64,000 nucleotides of DNA, taken from the NCBI RefSeq assembly GCF_024172125.1, contig NZ_JAMZEA010000002.1, positions 62,001-126,000 on the forward strand. The letters are read 5' to 3'. Source of the DNA: Actinomadura rupiterrae (GTDB lineage: Bacteria > Actinomycetota > Actinomycetes > Streptosporangiales > Streptosporangiaceae). Every line of letters starts with the position of its first letter. Within the stretch, counting starts at the first letter, position 1. The notes beneath the pieces were generated by a model. It saw nothing but the letters and a program-made list of their open reading frames with translations. It ran no database searches and was not told the origin of the DNA. Positions 16,162 to 24,420 of this stretch are shown one piece after another. Made by a program: the position numbers and the translations under genes.

Positions 16162-17595
16162 CTAAGTGCGGGGGCGAAGGGGTGCTTCGGCTTTCTCGGC
16201 GGGTGTTGCGGCGTGGGATCCGGGGCGGCGCTTTCGGGTGAGGGGCACGGCGATCGCTGTGGTGATCAGGAAGGCGATGCAGAGCCAGGCGAACCAGTCG
16301 CCTAGGCGGGCGTACAGGGTGCTGACCGCTCGGTACGGCACCTGCGCCGACACGGTGACGAAGCCTGGGTGGTCGGTGGAGCGGGTCGCCTGGACGCGGC
16401 CGTACGGGTCGCTGATCGTGAGGTCTCCGGCGCGGGCGTTCCGGGCCACGGCGAGGCCGCTCTCGACGCCGCGGACGAGGGCCATCCGGCCGTGCAGCCA
16501 GGCGTCGGAGTGGAAGTCCCAGGCGGGCGCGAGCAGCGCGGCGGCGCCGTCCGACCGGTAGCCGCGGACGAGGCCGGGGAAGTCGAGGTCCTTGCAGATG
16601 ATCACGCCCCAGCGGGGACGGCCCGGCACGCTCACCCGGGACGTTCCGGGCGTGAACTCCTCCTCCAGGCCGGGGATCAGGTGGTGCTTGACGTACTCGG
16701 CGGGACGCCCGCCGTCCGCCGGGTACACGATCGCGGAGTTGCTGCTCTTGCCGCCGCTCTTGTGGATCAGCCCGGCGACGACGGCCGCGTGCCGCTCGAC
16801 CGCGAGGCGAGACAGCGGCCCGGACAGCAGCGGCAGGGTCCGATCGTCGGCGACGAAGGTCTTCTCCGGCAGGACGATCGCGGCGGCGTCGATCGTCCTG
16901 GCCTGCGCGATGTAGCCCGCGAGTAGGCGCCGCCCTTCGGGGCTCGCGACGTCGATCTCGTCGTTCGGGTGCTCGGTCGCGAGGAGCGCGACGGTCTCGC
17001 CGTGGGGCGCGGACGCGGTCGCCGTCCGGATCGTCCCGAAACCGAGGACGAGCGCGAGGAGCGCCGCGCCCGTCCCGACCGCGCGCGGACGCAGCGTCGC
17101 CACGGCCGCCGGGACGCCCATGAGCAGGAACGTCACGCCCCAGATCCCGGTCACCGACACGAACTGGACGACCGGCCCGACGTCCGCCTGCGAGTAGGCG
17201 ATGCTCCACCAGGCGCCGTGCGGAAGCGTGAGCGAGAAGACGTACTCCATCGTCGTCCACCCGGCGGCGAAAACGGCCGATGCGATCAGCGGACGATCTG
17301 CCACCACCAGCCGCCGGTAAGCGACCGCGAGCCCGCCGAAGACCAATGCGGGAAGCACGAGGATGCCCACGATCGCCGGGACGGGCATTTCCAGGACGCC
17401 CTTGAAGTAGCTCGCCATTCGCGCCTGCCCGGCGAGCCAGGCGAGCGTCGCGGCGGCGAACGCCGCACGTCCGCCCATCCGCGGGACCGCCCACAGCAGC
17501 GGCAGCGGCGCCAGCCAGGTCAGGACGAAGACGGGATGCAGTCCGGTGCCGAAGGCGAACAGGACGCCCGACAGCACGACCAACACGATTCTCAT
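16162..17595 (-). CDS. lnt: apolipoprotein N-acyltransferase-like nitrilase-fold membrane protein
   Basis: A 477-residue protein with about six N-terminal membrane helices, a nitrilase-fold domain outside the membrane (about residues 200-430) and one C-terminal helix. The Glu-Lys-Cys triad is visible: Glu244 in VLPEKTF, Lys303 in YVKHHLIPG and Cys334 in IICKDLDFPG. Lnt moves an acyl chain from phospholipid to the N-terminal cysteine of lipoproteins. The ICKD context differs from the ICYE of Gram-negative Lnt, so this is an Lnt-like enzyme; its lipoprotein role is inferred. It stands alone, convergent to the preceding operon. Confidence 0.8.
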   Translation of the reverse strand: MRIVLVVLSGVLFAFGTGLHPVFVLTWLAPLPLLWAVPRMGGRAAFAAATLAWLAGQARMASYFKGVLEMPVPAIVGILVLPALVFGGLAVAYRRLVVADRPLIASAVFAAGWTTMEYVFSLTLPHGAWWSIAYSQADVGPVVQFVSVTGIWGVTFLLMGVPAAVATLRPRAVGTGAALLALVLGFGTIRTATASAPHGETVALLATEHPNDEIDVASPEGRRLLAGYIAQARTIDAAAIVLPEKTFVADDRTLPLLSGPLSRLAVERHAAVVAGLIHKSGGKSSNSAIVYPADGGRPAEYVKHHLIPGLEEEFTPGTSRVSVPGRPRWGVIICKDLDFPGLVRGYRSDGAAALLAPAWDFHSDAWLHGRMALVRGVESGLAVARNARAGDLTISDPYGRVQATRSTDHPGFVTVSAQVPYRAVSTLYARLGDWFAWLCIAFLITTAIAVPLTRKRRPGSHAATPAEKAEAPLRPRT

Positions 17596-17671
17596 GCCGC
17601 CGATATTTCGCCGAAGAGCCTGTTCACCGCGTCCGGCGCGGGCCCGATTTCCCGCGTACTCCGTGAGGACG

Positions 17672-18355
17672 TCAGGCGTCTCCGGGCGTGATGAGCCCGG
17701 ATTCGTACGCGAAAACGACGGCTTGCACGCGGTCGCGCAGATCGAGTTTGGCCAGCACCCGGCTCACATGCGTCTTCACGGTGTATTCGCTGACCACGAG
17801 GGATTCGGCGATTTCGAGATTGGAAAGGCCGCGTGCCAGCAGCCGCAGGATCTCGGCCTCGCGTTCGGTCAGGCCGTCCAGGCGCGCGGCGAGAAGGGGC
17901 GCGACGCCGTGCCCGGGCCGCCGCACCAGGTCCTCGACCAGGCGGCGCGTCACCGTGGGGGCCAGCAACGAGTCGCCCTGCGCGACCACGCGCACCGCGT
18001 TCGCCAGCTCGTCGCGCCGGATGTCCTTCAATAGGAAGCCGCCCGCCCCGGCGCGCAGGGCGTCGTAGACGTACTCGTCCAGGTCGAACATGGTCAGCAC
18101 CAGGACGCGGACGCCCGGCAGCTCGGCGCGGATCCGGCGGGTCGCGGCCACGCCGTCCAGGACGGGCATCCGCACGTCCATCACCACGACGTCGGGACGC
18201 AGCTCGGCGGCCCGCGCGACCGCCTCGGCGCCGTCGGCCGCCTCGCCGATGACGGAGATGTCGGGCTGAGCGTCCAGGATCATCGCGAACGCGGCGCGGA
18301 AGAGATCCTGGTCGTCGGCGACGAGCACGCGGAGCGGATCGGGCACGGGGTTCAT
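17672..18355 (-). CDS. LuxR/NarL family response regulator
   Basis: A 227-residue two-domain regulator. The receiver has VLVADDQDLFRAAFAMIL, the phospho-Asp in VVVMDVRMPVLDG, Thr in VLTMFD and Lys in FLLKDIRRDEL. The LuxR-type domain is LTEREAEILRLLARGLSN followed by VSEYTVKTHVSRVLAKL. It starts inside the last codons of the kinase gene (ATGA), so the pair is one transcription unit. Confidence 0.92.
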   Translation of the reverse strand: MNPVPDPLRVLVADDQDLFRAAFAMILDAQPDISVIGEAADGAEAVARAAELRPDVVVMDVRMPVLDGVAATRRIRAELPGVRVLVLTMFDLDEYVYDALRAGAGGFLLKDIRRDELANAVRVVAQGDSLLAPTVTRRLVEDLVRRPGHGVAPLLAARLDGLTEREAEILRLLARGLSNLEIAESLVVSEYTVKTHVSRVLAKLDLRDRVQAVVFAYESGLITPGDA

Positions 18356-19470
18356 CCCATCGGAAGGACGGCCTCGACCGCGAATCCGCGACCGCCCGCG
18401 ACCGGTCCGGCGTGCAGCGTCCCGCCGCAGGCCGCCGCCCGCTCCCGCATGCCGACGAGCCCGCGCCCCGAGCCCTTTCCGGACGACCCGGAACCGTCGT
18501 CCCGGACCTCGACCCGCAACCCGCCGCCCGCCGGCCGGAGCCGAACCGCGACCTTCGACGCACCGGCGTGCCGGATCGTGTTGGTCAGCGCCTCCTGGAC
18601 GATCCGGTAGGCCGCGACCGCGACCGCGGGCGGGACGTCCGGAACCGGGTCCGGGACGTCGAGGACCGCGTCCAGCCCGGCCCGCCGCGCGCCTTCGACC
18701 AGGTCGGGCAGGGTGTCCAGGCCGGGCGCCGGGCCGCTCGGCTCGGCCGGCCGCAGCGTGCCGAGGACGGACCTGAGCTGCGTGAGCGCGCCCCGTCCGG
18801 TGTCCGCGATCGACTCGAAGACCGCCTCGGCGCGCGCGGGCGAGGCGGCGAGCACGACCGGTCCCGTCTCCGCCTGGACGACCATGATCCCCACCGAGTG
18901 GGTGACGATGTCGTGCATGTCGCGGGCGATGCGCGCGCGTTCGCGTTCGGCCGCCGCCTCGCGTTCACCGGCGAGGCGGCGTTCCCGTTCGGCCAGTTCG
19001 GCCGCTCGTGCGCGACGCGCGCGCGTACCGGTGCCGAGGGCGTAGGCCGCTACGAACAACGCCGCGAGCGACCGGTACACCTCGGAGTCTTCATGCGGGA
19101 GTGCTAGGGAGATGTAGACGCCGACGCCGATCAGCGGGATCGAGGCGATCCGCGTGCGCGCGCCCGATTCCGCGGCGATCGTGTAGACGGCGACGAGCGG
19201 CCCGTACGGCAGGAACGGCTTCTCCCACAGGACGAGCCCGGTCATCGCCGTCCCGACGACGATCCCGACCGGTAGCGGCGCGCTCCGCCGCCACAGGACC
19301 GGAACCGACGCCAGCAGCGCGAGCAGGAGAACGGCCGGGCCGCCGCCGAGCGCCGGGACGGCCGTCGCCGCCGTGACCGCCGCCGTGACCGCGACGTCCG
19401 CCCGGTTCACCCTGCTCAGGGCTCGTTGCACCACCGCACGAGTATCGGCGGCGGGGCGGGCCGTCCGCAT
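18352..19470 (-). CDS. sensor histidine kinase
   Basis: A 372-residue HisKA_3-type kinase. About four membrane helices occupy residues 25-140. A charged coiled-coil linker (ELAERERRLAGEREAAAER) precedes the phosphorylation segment ARIARDMHDIVTHSVGIMVV. The ATPase domain has EALTNTIRHAGAS and the glycine box GRGLVGMRERA. This is the DesK-like class common in actinomycetes. ATG 19470 gives a usual N-terminus; a GTG about 33 bases downstream (VVQRALSRV) is an alternative. The response regulator gene follows with a 4 bp overlap. Confidence 0.88.
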   Translation of the reverse strand: MRTARPAADTRAVVQRALSRVNRADVAVTAAVTAATAVPALGGGPAVLLLALLASVPVLWRRSAPLPVGIVVGTAMTGLVLWEKPFLPYGPLVAVYTIAAESGARTRIASIPLIGVGVYISLALPHEDSEVYRSLAALFVAAYALGTGTRARRARAAELAERERRLAGEREAAAERERARIARDMHDIVTHSVGIMVVQAETGPVVLAASPARAEAVFESIADTGRGALTQLRSVLGTLRPAEPSGPAPGLDTLPDLVEGARRAGLDAVLDVPDPVPDVPPAVAVAAYRIVQEALTNTIRHAGASKVAVRLRPAGGGLRVEVRDDGSGSSGKGSGRGLVGMRERAAACGGTLHAGPVAGGRGFAVEAVLPMG

Positions 19471-19522
19471 CGTCCGCGAGAGTGACCCGGGGAGTCGTCC
19501 CTCCGGCGGCCGGGCACCGCGC

Positions 19523-20278
19523 TCAGGCGGTGACGCCGCCGTCGATGACCATGTCGTGCCCGACCACGAAGCCCGCCTCGTCGGAGGCGAGCCACAGGAC
19601 GGCGGCGGCGATCTCGTCGGCCTCACCGCCGCGACCGAGCGGGATGTCCTGCGCCTGCCGGGCGGCCCACTGCTCGCGGGTCTCGCCGGGCCGGAACGAC
19701 ATCGGCCCGTCGGACACGCCCGGGCTGACGGCGTTGATCCGCACGCCGTCGCCGATGTGGTCGCGCGCGGCGGCACGGGTGAGGGTGCTGACCGCGGCCT
19801 TCGCGACGGCGTAGCCGGCCAGGTTGGGGCGGCGGCCGTGCACGCCGATGTTGGACGCCATGTTCACGATCGCGCCGCCGCCGTGCGCGCGCATGTGCGC
19901 GATCTCGTGCTTCATGGACAGGAAGGTGCCGGTGGCGTTGATCTCCAGGCCGGTCCGCCAGGCGTCCTCGTCCAGGTCGGCGACCGGGGCGGGCGGGACG
20001 AACACCCCCGCGTTGTTGAAGGCGACGTGCAGGCCGCCGAAGCGCGCGACGGTCTCGGCGACCATGCGCGCCGCGCTGGCGGAGTCGCTGACGTCCGCGA
20101 CGGTGTGCGCGGCCGTCCCGCCCTCGGCCTCGATCACCCGGACGGTCTCCTTGAGCGCCTCCTCGGTGCGCCCGGCGACCATGACGGACGCGCCCTCGCG
20201 GGCGAAGGCGAGCGCGGTGGCGCGGCCGAGGCCGGTCCCGCCGCCGGTGACCAGGACGACGCGGTCGGAGAAACGCAT
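19523..20278 (-). CDS. SDR family oxidoreductase under a TetR operator
   Basis: A 251-residue short-chain dehydrogenase. The cofactor motif is TGGGTGLGRATALAF, NNAG is present, the catalytic set is NMASN, YAVAKAA and its Lys, and the C-terminal part is typical of glucose/3-oxoacyl reductase-like SDRs. Basic residues after beta-2 (VAGRTEE) suggest NADP(H). ATG 20278 follows AAGGAG. An operator-like site shared with the TetR gene upstream lies 13 bp before the start, so expression is probably repressed by that regulator. Substrate unknown. Confidence 0.88.
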   Translation of the reverse strand: MRFSDRVVLVTGGGTGLGRATALAFAREGASVMVAGRTEEALKETVRVIEAEGGTAAHTVADVSDSASAARMVAETVARFGGLHVAFNNAGVFVPPAPVADLDEDAWRTGLEINATGTFLSMKHEIAHMRAHGGGAIVNMASNIGVHGRRPNLAGYAVAKAAVSTLTRAAARDHIGDGVRINAVSPGVSDGPMSFRPGETREQWAARQAQDIPLGRGGEADEIAAAVLWLASDEAGFVVGHDMVIDGGVTA

Positions 20279-20290
20279 GACGGCTCCTTA

Positions 20291-20306
20291 TTGAGAATGA
20301 TCGGTC
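20291..20306 (-). promoter_or_regulatory. putative TetR operator before the SDR gene
   Basis: TTGAGAATGATCGGTC matches the site before the TetR gene at 21006-21021 in 15 of 16 positions. Its core GAnnGATCnnTC is a dyad, the usual form of a TetR site. It sits just upstream of the ribosome site of the SDR gene. Confidence 0.6.
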
Positions 20307-20370
20307 TTGAATGAGGGTGCACGAAAGGGCTGGACGGCCGGAGCTGATCGGTTCGGTCGAGCGGGGGCAG

Positions 20371-20426
20371 GTGGGCAGGATCAGGTGAGCAGGGTCAGGT
20401 GAGCGGGGTCAGGTGAGCAGGGTCAG
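20371..20426. repeat. 14-bp tandem repeat, four copies, across the end of the TetR gene
   Basis: The unit GTGAGCAGGGTCAG occurs at 20371-20384, 20385-20398, 20399-20412 and 20413-20426 with one to two changes per copy. The rightmost copy encodes the last residues of the TetR protein (LTLL), and its stop codon lies in the next copy. The array ends 92 bp from the start of the SDR gene. Confidence 0.85.
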
Positions 20427-20987
20427 GGCCTGGTCGGCGGCGTCCCGGAGGCGGGCCTCGCCGCCCGGGGCGCGGCCGAGCACGCGCATGCCCTGCATGA
20501 GGACCAGCAGCATGCGGGCCAGGGCGCGCGGGTCCCGGTCCGCGGCCAGTTCGCCCTGGGCCCGTGCCCGCACGAGCGCCGAGGTCAGCAGCGCCTCCAG
20601 GTTGGTCCAGCTCGCCTCGACCTTCCGCGCGGCCTCGCCGTCGCGCGCGGCGAGTTCCACGGCGGTGTTCACCACCAGGCAGCCGCGCAGCGAGGAGGAG
20701 GACGACTCGGCGGCGAACCGCCGCACGACCGCGCGCACCTGCGGAAGGACCGGGCCCGGGTTGGAGAGCTCGTCCAGGAGCCTCGGCGCGTTGTCCTCGG
20801 CGTACAGCTCCAGCGCCTTCACGTACAGGTCGTGCTTGCCGCCGAAGGTCGCGTAGAGGCTGGCCCGGGCCACGCCGGTCCGCTCGACGAGGTCGGCCAT
20901 CGACGTGCCCTCGTACCCGCGCTCCCAGAACAGCTCCAGAGCGCGGCGCAGGGCGGTGTCGGGATCGAACTCCTTGGTCCTGGCCAT
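20409..20987 (-). CDS. TetR/AcrR family transcriptional regulator
   Basis: A 192-residue repressor. The N-terminal helix-turn-helix reads ALRRALELFWERGYEGTSMA, then RTGVARASLYATFGGKHDLY, and an all-helical ligand domain follows (TetR_C of the AcrR type, as in regulators of dehydrogenases and efflux). It probably represses its own gene and the SDR gene downstream because both carry the same operator-like sequence. The ATG lies six bases from a TAGAGT -10 element, so the mRNA is probably leaderless. Confidence 0.9.
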   Translation of the reverse strand: MARTKEFDPDTALRRALELFWERGYEGTSMADLVERTGVARASLYATFGGKHDLYVKALELYAEDNAPRLLDELSNPGPVLPQVRAVVRRFAAESSSSSLRGCLVVNTAVELAARDGEAARKVEASWTNLEALLTSALVRARAQGELAADRDPRALARMLLVLMQGMRVLGRAPGGEARLRDAADQALTLLT

Positions 20988-20993
20988 GCGAGG

Positions 20994-21023
20994 ACTCTAG
21001 ATCTTTTGAGAACGATCGGTCAA
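20994..21023 (-). promoter_or_regulatory. TetR-gene promoter with overlapping operator
   Basis: On the minus strand, TTGACC (-35, 21018-21023), an 18 bp spacer and TAGAGT (-10, 20994-20999) lie six bases before the ATG. The operator-like TTGAGAACGATCGGTC (plus strand, 21006-21021) covers the -35 and most of the spacer; its GAnCGATCGnTC core is almost perfectly palindromic. This is the arrangement expected for autorepression. Confidence 0.7.
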
Positions 21024-21065
21024 GTTATGGGTGGCGCAGGACGGTTTGGAGCGGTCCCAAAAGAG

Positions 21066-21674
21066 TCAGGCGTGGGCGGGGACGGAGGGGTGCTCCAGGT
21101 CCAGCACGCCGCGGACCCCGCCGTCGGCGTCCAGCGCCTCCAGGACGGGCGCGCGGCGGCTGCCCCACACGATCGCGACGTGCCCGTGCTCGGGCACCCG
21201 CAGCAGCCGGGACCCGACCCGCACCGACGCGACCCCGGCGGCGGCCCGCAGCCGCGCCTGGTTCACCCACTTGGCGCCCCACGGCAGCAGCCGGTCGGCG
21301 TTGCGGACCGTCCGGCCCGAGCCGTAGAGGCGCAGCGCGCCGCCCAGCTCGTCCTCGGTGCGGCGGTCGAGCGGCTGCGCCGGGGCCGAGCCCGAGCCGC
21401 CGCCGAGCTCCATCCACTCGCCGCCCCGGAACTGGAAGGTCAGGCCCTCGATCATGACGCCGTCCAGGAACGCCCCGCCGCCGTTCCGCAGCACGCTCAC
21501 CACGGCGATGTCGCCGTCGACGTCGTGCGACAGCAGCGCGTCGCCGTCCGGCTCGGCAAGCGCGGACGCGGGCGCGGCGCCGCCGTCGCGGTCCGTCGCG
21601 CCGGGCCCGGACGGGCCGGAGTCGCCGTCGCGCAGGAGGCGGAGGCACTGCTCGCGCACTTCGCGGTCGTTCAT
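21066..21674 (-). CDS. hypothetical soluble protein
   Basis: A 202-residue protein with an N-terminal helix (MNDREVREQCLRLLRDG), a Gly/Asp-rich linker and a beta-rich body (AVVSVLRNGGGAFLDGVMIE, SVRVGSRLLRVPEHGHVAIVW). No signal peptide, membrane helix or catalytic motif is visible. Codon use is normal for the window. The neighbouring genes give no functional hint. Confidence 0.65.
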   Translation of the reverse strand: MNDREVREQCLRLLRDGDSGPSGPGATDRDGGAAPASALAEPDGDALLSHDVDGDIAVVSVLRNGGGAFLDGVMIEGLTFQFRGGEWMELGGGSGSAPAQPLDRRTEDELGGALRLYGSGRTVRNADRLLPWGAKWVNQARLRAAAGVASVRVGSRLLRVPEHGHVAIVWGSRRAPVLEALDADGGVRGVLDLEHPSVPAHA

Positions 21675-21704
21675 GATGCGGACCTCAGATCGTGCCTTCA
21701 GGGC

Positions 21705-21739
21705 AAAGGGCCGAGCCTCCGGGAACGGAGGACCGGCCC
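21705..21739 (-). terminator. strong hairpin with short T tract
   Basis: Read on the minus strand, GGGCCG-GT-CCTCCG-TTCC-CGGAGG-CT-CGGCCC forms a two-part stem, followed by TTT. It follows the membrane protein gene at 21892-22344 and precedes the hypothetical gene at 21066, both on this strand. A terminator fits best. An attenuator in the leader of the second gene is possible because TAGCAT, a candidate -10, lies just upstream. Confidence 0.6.
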
Positions 21740-21891
21740 TGCGTCCCAGCCATGCTAGAGGCCGGAACGGGGTGTCATCACCGATCTTGCGCGAATGTGG
21801 TCAATGAGTCTATTTCCCCCAGGTCACGGCCCTGAATCCCCCCGCCGCACCCCTCACCCGCGCCCCCGCCCCGCCCCCTGCCGGGAGGCCC

Positions 21892-22344
21892 TTACGCGGC
21901 GGGCTTCGGGAAGGCCCGGACGGCCAGGACCGCGCACACCGCGGCGAGCGGAAGCTCCATGCCCGCCGCCAGCACCAGCGCGAAGGCGCGGTCCGCTCCC
22001 GGCGCGGACGTCAGGACGTCGAACCAGGCGTCCATGAACAGCAGCGCGGCGGTCGCGGCGGCGGGCAGGCTGAGCCGCGGGTCGCGGCGGGCCGCGAGCA
22101 GGCCGGTGCCGATCAGGCCCGCCGCGAGCAGCGCGTCCAGCCCGATCCAGGCCGCCGACCAGTTCGTCACGTGCGCGGTGGACGGCGTCCGCAGGGCGAG
22201 CAGCGCCATCCACGGCAGCAGCGCCAGCCCGGCCGCCGCCAGCGCGTGCCCGCCCCGCATCCGCCGCAGCGCCCGGGCGGGTCGCGGGGCGCACGCGGTC
22301 CGACGGCCACGGGGGCGGGCGATCGGGCTGATGCTGGCGACCAT
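21892..22344 (-). CDS. small integral membrane protein
   Basis: A 150-residue protein. After a basic cytoplasmic start (RPRGRRTACAPRPARALRRMRGG, positive-inside), four hydrophobic helices follow at about residues 33-52, 64-84, 94-110 and 120-145. No family is recognised. It is divergent from the histidine kinase gene at 22514, sharing a 169 bp intergenic region, so a link to that signalling system is possible but not shown. Confidence 0.65.
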   Translation of the reverse strand: MVASISPIARPRGRRTACAPRPARALRRMRGGHALAAAGLALLPWMALLALRTPSTAHVTNWSAAWIGLDALLAAGLIGTGLLAARRDPRLSLPAAATAALLFMDAWFDVLTSAPGADRAFALVLAAGMELPLAAVCAVLAVRAFPKPAA

Positions 22345-22513
22345 GACGGGTTCCTCTCTGAGCGGCGGTCTTCTCGACCTGCCTCAAAGCCTGTCCGAGC
22401 GCGGCCTCCAGATCAGTAGCGGCGCTTTCCGAAAAGGGGTGGTGTTAACTTCACCTCCAGGGCGGAAAACCGCTGCATAGCGGGCGGGTCACCGGCGGCC
22501 TTACGGTCTGGGC

Positions 22514-23782
22514 ATGGTGTCCAGTTCCGTAGGGCGGCGCGTCCTCACCCACGCGCCGTGGTCGCGGGCGACCTGGCGGGAAACCGTCTTCGTCGCCTCC
22601 GGGGTGCCGCTCCAGTTCGCCGGCTGGGCGGTGGTGGCGCTGCCGTGGCTGATCTGGGCGGCGAGCGACCTGGCGGTCATCCTGCTGTGGCTGGCCGTCC
22701 CCCTCGGCGCCGCGGTGCTGCTGGCGCGCCCGCTCGCGGCGGCGCACCGGGAGCGCTGCTGGGCCGTGCTCGGCGTGGACATCCCCCCGCTGCCCCCGCG
22801 CGGCGAGGGCGACGGGCTGTGGAGCGCGCTCGGCGACCTGCGCTCGCCCGAACTGTGGCGCCTGATCCGCTACCACCTGCTGGTCGGCCCGCTGATCGGG
22901 CTGGCCGCGCTCGCGACGGTCGCCTGCTGGCTCGGCGCCTTCGTCCTGACGACCGTGAGCGTGTACGCGTGGGCGCTGCCCGCCGACAGCCCCCTGTCGC
23001 TGACCGGGCACGCCGTCCGCATCGGCGTCCTCACCGTGCTCGGGGTCGTCCTGCTGGTCGGAACGCCCTACCTCGCGGACGGCGTGGCGCGCTGGGACGT
23101 CGGGGCCGTCCGGTCCCTGCTCGGCCCGGACGTGACCACCGAGCTGCGGCGGCGCGTGGAGGACCTGGCCGAGAAGCGCGCCGGTGTCGTGGACGCCGCC
23201 GACCTGGAGCGCCGCCGCATCGAGCGGGACCTGCACGACGGCGTCCAGCAGCGCCTGGTCTCGCTCGCGATGAACCTCGGCCTGGCCCGGGAGACGATGG
23301 CCGACCTCCCGCCGGACGCGCTGAAGGTGATCGTCGAGGCGCACGAGGAGGCCAAGGAGATCCTCACCGACCTGCGCAACTTCATCCGCGGCCTGCACCC
23401 GGCCGTGCTGGAGGACCGCGGCCTGGACGCGGCGCTGTCCGGCGTCGCGGCGCGCGTCCCGGTGCCCGTCCGGCTGAGCGTGGACGTGCCGCGCCGCGCC
23501 TCGTCCACGGTCGAGGCCGTCGCGTACTTCGTGGTGTCCGAGGCGCTCACGAACGTGGTCAAGCACGCGAGCGCGACCTCGGTGGACGTGGCCGTGCTGC
23601 GCCGCGGCGACGTGCTGCACGTGACCGTCACCGACGACGGGAAGGGCGGCGCGTCGTTCGGCGGCGGCACCGGGCTGCGCGGGCTGGCCCGCCGGGTCGG
23701 GTCCGTGGACGGTACGTTCCGCATCACCAGCCCCGAAGGGGGCCCCACCACCATCACCGTGGAGTTGCCGTGCGCATTGTGA
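22514..23782 (+). CDS. sensor histidine kinase with sensor-type membrane domain
   Basis: A 422-residue kinase. The N-terminal 190 residues form a four-helix membrane sensor domain (helices around 30-50, 52-72, 120-150 and 175-195) of the kind found in cell-envelope kinases. The phosphorylation motif is RRIERDLHDGVQQRLVSLAM, and the ATPase domain has EALTNVVKHASAT and GTGLRGLARRV. The ATG lies six bases after TACGGT (22502-22507), so a leaderless transcript is likely. It overlaps the response regulator gene by 13 bp. Confidence 0.88.
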   Translation: MVSSSVGRRVLTHAPWSRATWRETVFVASGVPLQFAGWAVVALPWLIWAASDLAVILLWLAVPLGAAVLLARPLAAAHRERCWAVLGVDIPPLPPRGEGDGLWSALGDLRSPELWRLIRYHLLVGPLIGLAALATVACWLGAFVLTTVSVYAWALPADSPLSLTGHAVRIGVLTVLGVVLLVGTPYLADGVARWDVGAVRSLLGPDVTTELRRRVEDLAEKRAGVVDAADLERRRIERDLHDGVQQRLVSLAMNLGLARETMADLPPDALKVIVEAHEEAKEILTDLRNFIRGLHPAVLEDRGLDAALSGVAARVPVPVRLSVDVPRRASSTVEAVAYFVVSEALTNVVKHASATSVDVAVLRRGDVLHVTVTDDGKGGASFGGGTGLRGLARRVGSVDGTFRITSPEGGPTTITVELPCAL

Positions 23783-24420
23783 TCGCCGAGGACTCGGTCC
23801 TGCTGCGAGCCGGGCTGATCAAGCTGCTGGAGACCTCGGGCTTCGAGGTCCCGGCCGCGGTCGGCGAGGCCGAGGGGCTGCTCGCGGCCGTCGCCGAGCA
23901 CCGCCCGGACGCGGCGATCGTGGACGTCCGGATGCCGCCCGGCTTCACCGACGAGGGCGTCCGCGCCGCGCTGGTGCTCCGCCAGGAGTTCCCCGAGGTG
24001 GCCGTCCTGCTGCTGTCGCAGTACGTCGAGGAGCGGTACGCCGCCGACCTGCTCGCCACGCACACCAGCGGCGTCGGCTACCTGCTGAAGGACCGGGTCG
24101 CGGACGTGTCGGCGTTCCTGGACGCGCTGCGCCGGGTCGCCGCCGGCGGCACCGCCCTGGACCCGGAGGTGGTCTCCCAGTTGCTCCTGCGCCGCAGCAG
24201 CAGCCCGCTCGAACGGCTCACCCCGCGCGAGCGCGAGGTGCTCGCGCTGATGGCGGAAGGACGCTCGAACGCCGGGATCGCCGGCGCGCTCGTGGTGAGC
24301 GAGAGCGCGGTCGCCAAGCACATCAACAACATCTTCTCCAAGCTCGACCTCCCGCACGCCGAGGCCGACCACCGCCGGGTCCTCGCCGTGCTGCGCTTCC
24401 TGGACGGAGACTCGACATGA
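23770..24420 (+). CDS. LuxR/NarL family response regulator
   Basis: A 216-residue regulator starting at GTG 23770, with GGAG six bases upstream. The receiver has IVIAEDSVLLRAGLIKLL, the phospho-Asp in AAIVDVRMPPG, Ser in LLLSQYV and Lys in YLLKDRVADV. The LuxR-type domain is LTPREREVLALMAEGRSN, then VSESAVAKHINNIFSKL. Its stop overlaps the start of a DUF4097 gene, so kinase, regulator and DUF4097 protein form one operon. Confidence 0.9.
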   Translation: MRIVIAEDSVLLRAGLIKLLETSGFEVPAAVGEAEGLLAAVAEHRPDAAIVDVRMPPGFTDEGVRAALVLRQEFPEVAVLLLSQYVEERYAADLLATHTSGVGYLLKDRVADVSAFLDALRRVAAGGTALDPEVVSQLLLRRSSSPLERLTPREREVLALMAEGRSNAGIAGALVVSESAVAKHINNIFSKLDLPHAEADHRRVLAVLRFLDGDST

